Virus record (IMG/VR): IMGVR_UViG_3300034375_003622
Location: 1 to 28,711 of that record
Source of the DNA: a virus
Length of the DNA stretch: 28,711 bases
Direction: 5' to 3' (one strand)
The position numbers were made by a program, and so were the translations under genes. Shown in pieces: positions 17,101 through 22,438 of this stretch. Each line of letters starts with the position of its first letter. Positions within the stretch are counted from its first letter, which is position 1. Under the pieces are notes generated by a model. The model had not been told where the DNA came from. It did not search any database and saw only the letters and a list, made by a program, of their open reading frames with translations.

Positions 17101-17587
17101 ACACCAGTGTATTACAAGACTTGCTAACTGTATGAATTTTAAAGTAGGTGAGTGTCAAACTTGTCAGGCATTAACATGTTGGACCTGTGGTCCATACGGT
17201 AGTGTTGACTGTATGAGATGGCACTATACTCTAAAAATAGTAACTAGTAATTGTTGTTTATTTTCTAACTGTTGTTTTGTTACAGGTCAAAGTAATGGAA
17301 CTTGGTGTCCTGTTCCATTAAGTTGTTACTATGCTTATTTAACTACGTGTGCTCGTACTCATAACTGTGCACAAGTATATAAGTGTGTCCAACCATGTCA
17401 CTTAAATAAAAGTGAAACATCTAAATTGTATATACACCCTTACATAGAAAGTGATGCTCCAGTAGTGGCACACAACTACTCTAGAAATAATAGAGCAGAT
17501 GGACGATATATACCTCTTGCTACAGGTGAACACCCAAGAGAATGGTTCCACAGATTCTGGAATGAGTGTATAATCTGTTGTTGCTAA
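14135..17587 (+). CDS. Extremely cysteine-rich 1150-aa putative receptor-binding/fibre protein
   Basis: Begins after GGACGGAG at 14121-14128 with a fibre-type N-terminal unit (residues 1-69, shared with the preceding 71-aa protein). The remaining ~1080 residues match no family I know. By hand count there are about 118 Cys (close to 10%), spread over the whole length as single residues, CC pairs, CxC and CxxC (NVCACCVTSCC near the start; ending in ECIICCC). Tyr, Trp, Phe, Asn and Ser are frequent too, suggesting a folded, surface-exposed, aromatic-rich binding protein. No signal peptide, membrane segment or recognisable zinc-finger spacing. It follows the fibre gene, so it probably works with it at the tail tip. 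Disulphide cross-linking or metal binding is possible, but the sequence alone does not decide. The coding call is supported by length, the ribosome site and the homologous N-terminus. Confidence 0.75.
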   Translation: MAYKINGTTVVDNSRNVCACCVTSCCITASTRMDVPSGNTASRPASPATGSIYFDTDLGSLISYDGTAWAAVGGGSGLDLEEIVTSDADAWAFIAPSAQCACRTYNPQCHGYACYKHGDLKDYSLYSVATDTPCFHTLLAFQNYGNGSCAVQLYCRDSQQYICCVECGEYTKCVTALPCRTNNCCIGMIVGLEPNCNASLNTRFNVKGHFPIQVGPDGSVRIFAVDRCVQTGTNHCLVGANCWYHMGEYFVNTKGGVSLNENTSPWACALNICKCTRVPFGYIATPRIAGKTRDGWLAYFRGRIHFRDDIGSSPNMCCPVNIPILSSTYGTGLEEACDYFFITKPGPGVPYFNAPMFPVLTTGLCYCYNTSTQLCDTVYNCCMANQIPFKSTINGLVGCNEFSFYNSRTDIPMGGSAYNINNYDLCICCYSDGVCNAAFSVGCCAFAIQRLVGHIGVCCICFSNFAQDSQGLMFPSRDGCYLHRIFICQQTCASTSVCSCKRSTSSSGANNCWGRFDRLYQTKIDRLNQCVVQHKGFCGVDKLAWECNVLGCSALSEPRQTWVSEYPQLLCSIGAAIDPNRDHTDLTTYMRFNHSGSNYTCLRTMPLEEQHHVIWSKVCSNRGFLFYDNCCGEMGYSVFDCNKDQLDFTYNFCRSLGVHPNNPVARHLVDLFGTPPVCMSTSCVGCFACFFGGCSSGWTAYRECLCAVTGNCSVPLTAKCLGYKLYFGGCSCMYKFVPPGTGSQFSMVHNRYNDHLVFFRAIGCSISSSENYPSEISWIGAICWDLHNQCVSKVNTFWPPPLDILQYQCKAYYDMHQCAIACSTCYFTLCSPTHKPQGCGYGGCFCECHRPCNQGVKVIPYGNYKTWIDSGCTDYGGLVISSHLGGAGSCHGNLNNLQIRRDTTCCNYFCYYYCTAVASTDPCIRSCNSNLIMNIVPEAAMVARVPFTKPLECIGWRSEPDFAKMFNAVISPQCCACYFTNLMTYGGTEHQCITRLANCMNFKVGECQTCQALTCWTCGPYGSVDCMRWHYTLKIVTSNCCLFSNCCFVTGQSNGTWCPVPLSCYYAYLTTCARTHNCAQVYKCVQPCHLNKSETSKLYIHPYIESDAPVVAHNYSRNNRADGRYIPLATGEHPREWFHRFWNECIICCC

Positions 17588-17613
17588 ACTAGCATACCTA
17601 TGATAAAATTCAC

Positions 17614-17632
17614 CAGGGCTGTAATGGCCCTG
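17614..17632 (+). terminator. Hairpin between the fibre genes and the sugar module
   Basis: CAGGGC (17614-17619) pairs with GCCCTG (17627-17632) across a seven-base loop, 27 bases after the stop of the Cys-rich gene. What follows on the + strand is A-rich, not T-rich (17633-17660), so it is a weak terminator at best and may instead mark mRNA processing. The position between two functional blocks is suggestive. Confidence 0.42.
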
Positions 17633-17664
17633 TAAAGATAATAATAATAAAAAAGAAGAAGACT

Positions 17665-18591
17665 ATGAAAACTGTTTTTGTAATTGATGGTGGAGCAGGT
17701 AGGGCTATAGCAGCTATTCCTGCTCTCATCAAATACTCAAAGAAAAACCAAAACTTTAAAGTTATGGTTATGGGTTGGGACTCTCTGTACTGGGGTATCC
17801 CTGAGCTACACGATAAAGTATTTAATCCAGATCAAAAAGGTGCCTTTGAGCAATTCTTTATGGATGCTGACAGGGTTATCTCTCCAGAACCATACAGAGT
17901 TCCAGGCTACTACAAACAAGAAAAGTCTCTTGCTGAAGCTTTTGATTACTTGATCAACGAGACTGATGATCACTCTGACCTTGGTGCTCCTGTTCTTAAA
18001 ACAAATAGGCAAGAAGAACTACAGGCTGCTAACTTTATGCAATCTGTAAGACAGCAACAACAGAAACAGAAGACTATTGTTATACAACCTTTCGGTAGAT
18101 CTATTGAAAAACCACAAGAAGGTGTTTTATTAGATCAGTCTTCTCGTTCTATTAATCCAGATACGTACCTTAAACTAGTAAAGAAACTAGCAACAAAGTA
18201 TAACCTAGTTTTGTTTGCTGAGAAAAACTTCTGGATGCCTGAAGATACGTACACCATGAAGCCTGAAGCAGACCTTCGTATGTGGTCAGCATTTATTGAT
18301 GCAGCAGATTACTTCATTGGTTGTGACTCTGCAGGTCAACATATGGCAAGAGCATTTAATAAACCAGGTACAGTAATTATAGGATCTACTTTTTCTATAA
18401 ATACTAGTTATCCAAAACACTTTAATATTGTAGAAAGGGATGTTCCTAAAGTATACTCACCTATCCGTATATCAGGTCTTGAGTCACACTTAGCTGACAG
18501 GTTCAACGAGTCTACAGTAGAGTTTAGTGATGAAGAAATTAATACGATGTATGCTGACATTGTGAAAGACATCGAGAAGAAGGTGAAGTAA
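17665..18591 (+). CDS. GT9-like (ADP-heptose) glycosyltransferase
   Basis: A 308-aa protein with a GT-B, family-9 layout. The N-terminus KTVFVIDGGAGRAIAAIPAL (2-21) resembles the Gly-rich start of LPS heptosyltransferases. Residues ~136-145 hold a strand (KTIVIQPFGRS) opening the second domain. Residues 215-233 (DYFIGCDSAGQHMARAFNK) match the D.fig.DsG..H.A.a donor-site signature, followed by TVIIGST. It is slightly shorter than WaaC/WaaF-type enzymes (about 320-350 aa). Expected role: transfer of heptose from ADP-heptose to an acceptor, in the cytoplasm or at the inner face of the membrane. The flanking ADP-heptose synthesis genes support heptose as the sugar. The acceptor (lipid A-core, another glycan or a phage protein) is unknown. 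Weak ribosome site (AAGAAG). Stop and next start are one base apart. Confidence 0.7.
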   Translation: MKTVFVIDGGAGRAIAAIPALIKYSKKNQNFKVMVMGWDSLYWGIPELHDKVFNPDQKGAFEQFFMDADRVISPEPYRVPGYYKQEKSLAEAFDYLINETDDHSDLGAPVLKTNRQEELQAANFMQSVRQQQQKQKTIVIQPFGRSIEKPQEGVLLDQSSRSINPDTYLKLVKKLATKYNLVLFAEKNFWMPEDTYTMKPEADLRMWSAFIDAADYFIGCDSAGQHMARAFNKPGTVIIGSTFSINTSYPKHFNIVERDVPKVYSPIRISGLESHLADRFNESTVEFSDEEINTMYADIVKDIEKKVK

Positions 18592-18592
18592 A

Positions 18593-20308
18593 ATGAATAT
18601 CCTAGCAATTAATCCAGGTCATAATGGTTCTGCTGCCTTACTAATAGATGGTGAACTAGAGTTTTACGTAGAAGAAGAAAGACTGTCTCGTAGTAAATAT
18701 GATGGTAACCCTTTTATGGGAATGCTTGAATCACTTAAGTATGGGGTAGATACTTTAATTATTGGTGGTACACATCCAGACTTACCACAGCTTCCTTGGA
18801 CTGGCGAAGATCCCTATACTGCTATTATTCGTAAACATAATCCAAATCTTAAAGTAATAAAAGCTGGACATATTCATCATATAGGCCATGCTGCTGCAGC
18901 TTTCTTTAACTCAGGGTTTGAAGATGCTGCTGCTGTTATTGTAGATGGTTCTGGAACTAGACAAGATATAAAACTTAATGAGGAAGGTCAAACAAATCCA
19001 GGGTTTGAAACAGAGAGTATATTTAACTGTAGTTACTCTGATGGCATAGTTCCTGTGTTTCAATCTTTTGGTGGTAACTTTGATACCATGCCTGTCTCCT
19101 CTGATAACATTGAAATGGATAATGCTATCACACTTGTTAAAGCCTATGAAGCTGTATCAGACTATTTAGGTTTTGGTTTTATTGAAGCAGGTAAGACAAT
19201 GGGTCTTGCACCATACGGTAAGTATGATGAGATGATACCTAGCCTGTTCTTTAATGGTAGAGGAAACAAGAATGTATTTATCCCTAATTACCCTGCTGGT
19301 GCTCATATTGATCATGGTCGTCACCCCTATCTAAGTCTTAAAGAAGATCCAAAGGCTTGGCATAATGATCCTAGTAAGGTAACAGAAGCAGCTAAAAACT
19401 TAGCTTGGGCAGTACAAGATGAAACACAAACTCTTGTTGGTGACTTGATTGAGAAAGCTGTAAAGAAAACTGATAAGAAGAATATTGTTATTGCTGGTGG
19501 GTATGGTCTTAACTGTGTAGCAAACTACTACTACAAGAAACGTTTTCCTGACCTAAACATCTACGTAGATCCTATCTCTCATGATGGTGGTACAGCAATC
19601 GGTCTAGCTCAATTAGTCCACTACACAGAAACTAAAGATGAAACTATTCGTCCACTAAGTACTTTGTATCTTGGCCCTAAACGTGAAGAGTCTTACGACT
19701 TTGGTGACATTGAAACGACAGAAGTAAAACCTGCTGATGTAGCAAAGCTTATCTCTGAGAAGAATATCGTAGCCTTATACCAAGGACGTTCTGAGGCTGG
19801 CCCTCGTGCACTGGGTAACCGTTCTATCCTTTATGATCCCACAGATCCCAAGGGTAAGGACACTGTGAACAAGGTCAAAGGACGTGAGTGGTTCAGACCA
19901 TTTGCAGGTTCAATGATGCAGGAGTACTTTGAAGAGTGGTTCGAGACATATGGGATGGAAGAGTCACCATTCATGATGTATGCAATGGACTTCAAGTTAG
20001 AGAAGCATGGTGAGTGTCCTGCTATCACACACGTAGATGGTACTTGTCGTATCCAGACTGTGACTAAAGAGCAGAATGAAACATACCATACTCTGATAGA
20101 TGAGTTCCGTAAGATTACTGGTGTACCTATCCTGTTCAACACTAGCTTCAACCTAGCAGGTGAGCCATTAGTAGAAACATTAGATGATGCAATGAGAACT
20201 ATTAAGAACTCAGACATCAACTACTTGTACATACCAGAACAAGGTCTGTTGGTAAAGTATCCCCACAATGACTCAGTAGTTGAAGAAGAAAAGGAAGAGG
20301 CTGCTTAA
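18593..20308 (+). CDS. O-carbamoyltransferase of the NodU/TobZ family
   Basis: A 571-aa protein of normal length for the family. The N-terminal Kae1-like domain starts MNILAINPGHNGSAALLIDG with the acidic EEERLSR segment. HIHHIGHA (93-100) supplies the metal-binding His residues, DGSGT (118-122) a phosphate loop, and EAGKTMGLAPYGK and IVIAGGYGLNCVAN are typical later motifs. The C-terminal YrdC-like domain has GRSEAGPRALGNRSIL (~398-412) and FNTSFN (515-520), both family hallmarks. The enzyme makes carbamoyl-adenylate from carbamoyl phosphate and ATP and transfers the carbamoyl group to a hydroxyl, usually of a sugar. Coupled to the glycosyltransferase (one-base gap), so the heptose product is the likely acceptor. 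Its TAA overlaps the convergent stop of the GmhB-like gene at TTAA. Confidence 0.9.
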   Translation: MNILAINPGHNGSAALLIDGELEFYVEEERLSRSKYDGNPFMGMLESLKYGVDTLIIGGTHPDLPQLPWTGEDPYTAIIRKHNPNLKVIKAGHIHHIGHAAAAFFNSGFEDAAAVIVDGSGTRQDIKLNEEGQTNPGFETESIFNCSYSDGIVPVFQSFGGNFDTMPVSSDNIEMDNAITLVKAYEAVSDYLGFGFIEAGKTMGLAPYGKYDEMIPSLFFNGRGNKNVFIPNYPAGAHIDHGRHPYLSLKEDPKAWHNDPSKVTEAAKNLAWAVQDETQTLVGDLIEKAVKKTDKKNIVIAGGYGLNCVANYYYKKRFPDLNIYVDPISHDGGTAIGLAQLVHYTETKDETIRPLSTLYLGPKREESYDFGDIETTEVKPADVAKLISEKNIVALYQGRSEAGPRALGNRSILYDPTDPKGKDTVNKVKGREWFRPFAGSMMQEYFEEWFETYGMEESPFMMYAMDFKLEKHGECPAITHVDGTCRIQTVTKEQNETYHTLIDEFRKITGVPILFNTSFNLAGEPLVETLDDAMRTIKNSDINYLYIPEQGLLVKYPHNDSVVEEEKEEAA

Positions 20309-20952
20309 GGTAGCCTATCCACAAATTGGAGGAGGTTATCGAAAACCTTAGTCTTCTTTCTTAACTTCTCTTTTGAGAACTTCTTTAGCTCTCCTTCAGT
20401 GTCCACCCCATGACCAGTTCTTACTAAGATTGGGGTGGCACCAATTCTCTCAGCAGCTTTAAGGTCAGACATCTTATCTCCTACGTAGAAACCTTTATCT
20501 TTGAACCTAGTCTTTCCACCAAAGATTTCTTTCTCTGCTCTGTGAAACATACCTAAGTTAGGTTTGGCATAGATATCTTCTTTCAATGAAGACTCTGAAT
20601 AGAAAAGAGCATCAATAGAGTAGATACCTGCATTACCAAAGATCTCAAACATACGTTGGTGTACAGCTTCTACCTGCTCATGTGTTTGTAGTCCTTTAAT
20701 AATACCACCCTGGTTAGTTAATATTACCACTTTGTAGCCTTTCATACGAAGCTTGTGGATAGCTGCTAGGGACTCAGGGTACACCTCAAAGTCTTCAGGG
20801 TCTGTGATGTAGTGTCCTTTATCTACGTTGATAACACCATCACGATCTAGACCTACAATAGACTTAGGGAAGACTGTAGGCCAATCTGGTGGTAACTCTT
20901 GTTGAGGTTGTTGACTTGGTTCTTGTGTGATAATATGTTTAAATCTAGACAT
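20305..20952 (-). CDS. gmhB: GmhB-like HAD phosphatase (heptose bisphosphate phosphatase)
   Basis: The only minus-strand gene in the window, 215 aa. After a ~30-residue Gln/Pro-rich leader come the HAD motifs: LDRDGV (35-40, nucleophile D36 and acid D38), LTNQGGI (78-84), K130 in AKPNLGMF, and VGDKMSDL (157-164). LDRDGVIN, TNQGG and KPN.GM together are typical of the GmhB/HisB-N group. GmhB removes the 1-phosphate from D-glycero-beta-D-manno-heptose 1,7-bisphosphate. The Cys/His zinc loop of classical GmhB is missing: residues 117-130 contain no Cys or His. ATG at 20952 is preferred because the AGGAG ribosome site (20962-20958) overlaps the alternative GTG at 20958. Its stop overlaps the carbamoyltransferase stop; its promoter lies inside the divergent hldC start. 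HisB-like phosphatase is an alternative, but context favours GmhB. Confidence 0.75.
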   Translation of the reverse strand: MSRFKHIITQEPSQQPQQELPPDWPTVFPKSIVGLDRDGVINVDKGHYITDPEDFEVYPESLAAIHKLRMKGYKVVILTNQGGIIKGLQTHEQVEAVHQRMFEIFGNAGIYSIDALFYSESSLKEDIYAKPNLGMFHRAEKEIFGGKTRFKDKGFYVGDKMSDLKAAERIGATPILVRTGHGVDTEGELKKFSKEKLRKKTKVFDNLLQFVDRLP

Positions 20953-20972
20953 AAGCACTCCTTTTTAACAGG

Positions 20973-21001
20973 ATAATACATATGAAAAAAGTATTTGTCA
21001 A
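20973..21001 (-). promoter_or_regulatory. Near-consensus sigma70 promoter for the GmhB-like gene
   Basis: Read on the minus strand: TTGACA at 21001-20996 (six of six), a 17-base spacer, and TATTAT at 20978-20973 (five of six). The predicted start near 20966 leaves a leader of about 14 bases that includes the AAGGAG ribosome site. The -35 box and much of the spacer lie within the first codons of the divergent adenylyltransferase gene. Confidence 0.72.
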
Positions 21002-21392
21002 TGGAGCCTTTGACGTAATACATTCTGGACACCTCGATCTTATTGAATTTGCAGGGATGTTAGGTGGTCATTTACTTGTAGCTATTGACACAGACGATAA
21101 AATAAGGTATAACAAGGGGGCAGATAGACCTTTTAACAATCTGAAAAATCGGAAGCATCTTATATCAATGTTAAAGCCTGTAAATGCTGTTGTGTCATTT
21201 AATTCAGATGAAGACTTGGCAGCTATTATCAAAAGGTATGAACCTGATGTTATGGTGAAAGGTTCCGATTGGAGGGGGAAGAAGATTGTTGGTGAGGAAT
21301 ACTGCAAGGAAGTAGTATTCTTTGAGAGGACCAATAATGAATCAACAACAAAAACCCTCCAAGATTTTGTTGATAGGAGACGGATGTTATGA
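20982..21392 (+). CDS. hldC: Heptose-1-phosphate adenylyltransferase (HldE C-domain type)
   Basis: A 136-aa stand-alone nucleotidyltransferase matching the second domain of bifunctional HldE/RfaE. The N-terminus KKVFVNGAFDVIHSGHLDLI carries the HxGH motif (H14-H17). Further on are AIDTDDKIR, KGADRPFNNLKNR, DVMVKGSDW (89-97), and near the end NESTTKTLQ (119-127), equivalent to the STT segment of the family. It transfers AMP from ATP to D-glycero-beta-D-manno-heptose 1-phosphate, giving ADP-D,D-heptose. AGGA at 20970-20973 is its ribosome site, which overlaps the -10 box of the opposing promoter. Its 3' end overlaps the kinase gene by 56 bases in another frame. Glycerol-3-phosphate cytidylyltransferase is a related alternative, but the adjacent RfaE-type kinase favours heptose. 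Confidence 0.85.
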   Translation: MKKVFVNGAFDVIHSGHLDLIEFAGMLGGHLLVAIDTDDKIRYNKGADRPFNNLKNRKHLISMLKPVNAVVSFNSDEDLAAIIKRYEPDVMVKGSDWRGKKIVGEEYCKEVVFFERTNNESTTKTLQDFVDRRRML

Positions 21393-22092
21393 CGAGTACT
21401 GTTACGGTGTAGTAAACAGGCTAAACCCAGAGGCACCAGTACCAGTATTAGATTGGGATACCACTGTTCGTAAATTAGGGATGGCTGGTAATGTCTTACA
21501 AAACTTTCAGGCACTTGGTGTAGATTGTCATTATGACATTCTGTATAAAGAAACAAAGAAACGTTACATAGACTCAAAAACAGGTCAACAGATCGTAAGA
21601 GTCGATGTACCTCTTATAGAAGAAGAACATGATGAGCATCGGTTACACAACTTTAGTGATTACGATGCTGTCGTTATCTCTGATTATAATAAAGGTTATG
21701 TCTCTACTTTTGCTATCCAAAGTATCTTAGAAAGTTACAATGGCCCAGTATTTATTGATACAAAGAAGCAAGACTTAAAACTATTTAATAAAGCTTTTGT
21801 AAAAATAAATCAGTACGAATATGAAAATAGAACATCTGATGCAGATAACATGATTGTTACGTTTGGGTCAGAGAAAGTCGTCTACAAGGATAAGCTGTAC
21901 TTACCACCTAAAGTAGATGCACACGATGTTTGTGGAGCAGGAGATACCTTTTTAGCAGCTCTGGTATACAACTACTTACAAACAGAAAGTGTAGAAAAAG
22001 CTATTAAGTTTGCTATGAAAGCTGCTGCAGTAACTGTTCAACATGTCGGTGTGTATGCACCTCGTTTAGAGGAGATACGTCATGCGGCTTAA
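21337..22092 (+). CDS. hldA: Heptose-7-phosphate kinase (HldE N-domain type, PfkB family)
   Basis: A 251-aa PfkB-family kinase. Residues 11-37 (LLIGDGCYDEYCYG, then NRLNPEAPVPV) are the characteristic RfaE/HldE N-domain opening. GMAGNV (48-53) corresponds to the GGAANV substrate loop, SDYNKG (115-120) is a family motif, and CGAGDTF (199-205) is the PfkB signature with catalytic base D203. It phosphorylates D-glycero-D-manno-heptose 7-phosphate at O-1. It is shorter than the ~318-residue HldE kinase domain, so some loops are trimmed. ATG 21337 is chosen because AGAGGA at 21325-21330 is six bases upstream; TTG at 21322 lies before that site. In E. coli HldE the kinase precedes the adenylyltransferase in one chain; here the genes are separate and in reverse order. 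Confidence 0.85.
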   Translation: MNQQQKPSKILLIGDGCYDEYCYGVVNRLNPEAPVPVLDWDTTVRKLGMAGNVLQNFQALGVDCHYDILYKETKKRYIDSKTGQQIVRVDVPLIEEEHDEHRLHNFSDYDAVVISDYNKGYVSTFAIQSILESYNGPVFIDTKKQDLKLFNKAFVKINQYEYENRTSDADNMIVTFGSEKVVYKDKLYLPPKVDAHDVCGAGDTFLAALVYNYLQTESVEKAIKFAMKAAAVTVQHVGVYAPRLEEIRHAA

Positions 22093-22438
22093 TGGACATG
22101 TTAAAAAGGGTTGGGGGTCAGAACTAATATGGGCAACCAACGACAAATACTGTGGTAAGTTTTTACATTTTAACGAAGGTGCTAAGTTTTCTATGCACTT
22201 TCACAGAGAGAAAGATGAAACTTGGTATGTCCTTAAGGGAAAGTTTAAAGTTATCTACATTGATACAAAAGACGCAAGCACTCATGAAAAGACTCTTACA
22301 GCTGGTGATACATGGCGTAATGAACCTTTGGTCCCGCATCAAATCATTTGTGAAACGGAAGGGACAGTAATCGAGGTGTCTACTCCTGACTCGGTAGAAG
22401 ATAACTATCGTGTAGGTCGAGGAGACAGCCAAAAATGA
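22082..22438 (+). CDS. Small single-domain cupin, possible sugar-phosphate isomerase
   Basis: A 118-aa protein. WGSELIWATNDKYCGKFLHF (11-30) resembles the opening of mannose-6-phosphate isomerase-type cupins. The first cupin motif is complete: G33, H39, H41, E46 and G53 with exact G-x5-HxH-x4-E-x6-G spacing. The second is AGDTW...LVPHQI with H86. A metal site of H39, H41, E46 and H86 is expected. It overlaps the kinase by 11 bases and the epimerase by 4 (ATGA), so it is translated as part of the heptose operon. The substrate is not evident. A phosphomannose-isomerase-like aldose-ketose reaction would be chemically close to the missing GmhA step, but this is only a hypothesis; a regulatory or binding role is possible too. 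Confidence 0.7.
   Translation: MRLNGHVKKGWGSELIWATNDKYCGKFLHFNEGAKFSMHFHREKDETWYVLKGKFKVIYIDTKDASTHEKTLTAGDTWRNEPLVPHQIICETEGTVIEVSTPDSVEDNYRVGRGDSQK

Noticed and set aside
14135-17587. Diversity-generating retroelement or Cys codon reassignment as the cause of the Cys excess
   Set aside because: No reverse transcriptase or template/variable repeat pair is visible, and adenine mutagenesis would not give Cys alone. TGT/TGC are used normally and sparingly in the other genes, so reassignment is not supported.
17581-17604. Promoter before the sugar module using TATGAT at 17599-17604
   Set aside because: No -35 box with acceptable sequence at 15-19 bases upstream; only weak TTGTTG or too-close TTGCTA are available.
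20298-20316. Hairpin AGGCT/AGCCT across the convergent stop codons as a bidirectional terminator
   Set aside because: The stem is short with G-U pairs and neither strand has a following T run.
20953-20958. GTG start at 20958 for the GmhB-like gene
   Set aside because: The GTG overlaps the AGGAG ribosome site itself; the ATG at 20952-20950 has five bases of spacing.
21322-21336. TTG start at 21322 for the kinase
   Set aside because: It precedes the AGAGGA site at 21325-21330, which serves the ATG at 21337; the family's N-terminal motif follows this ATG closely.
20982-22092. Adenylyltransferase and kinase as a broken fused HldE gene
   Set aside because: The domain order is the reverse of HldE, each part has a complete set of motifs, its own start and a ribosome site, so they are separate genes rather than a frameshifted fusion.
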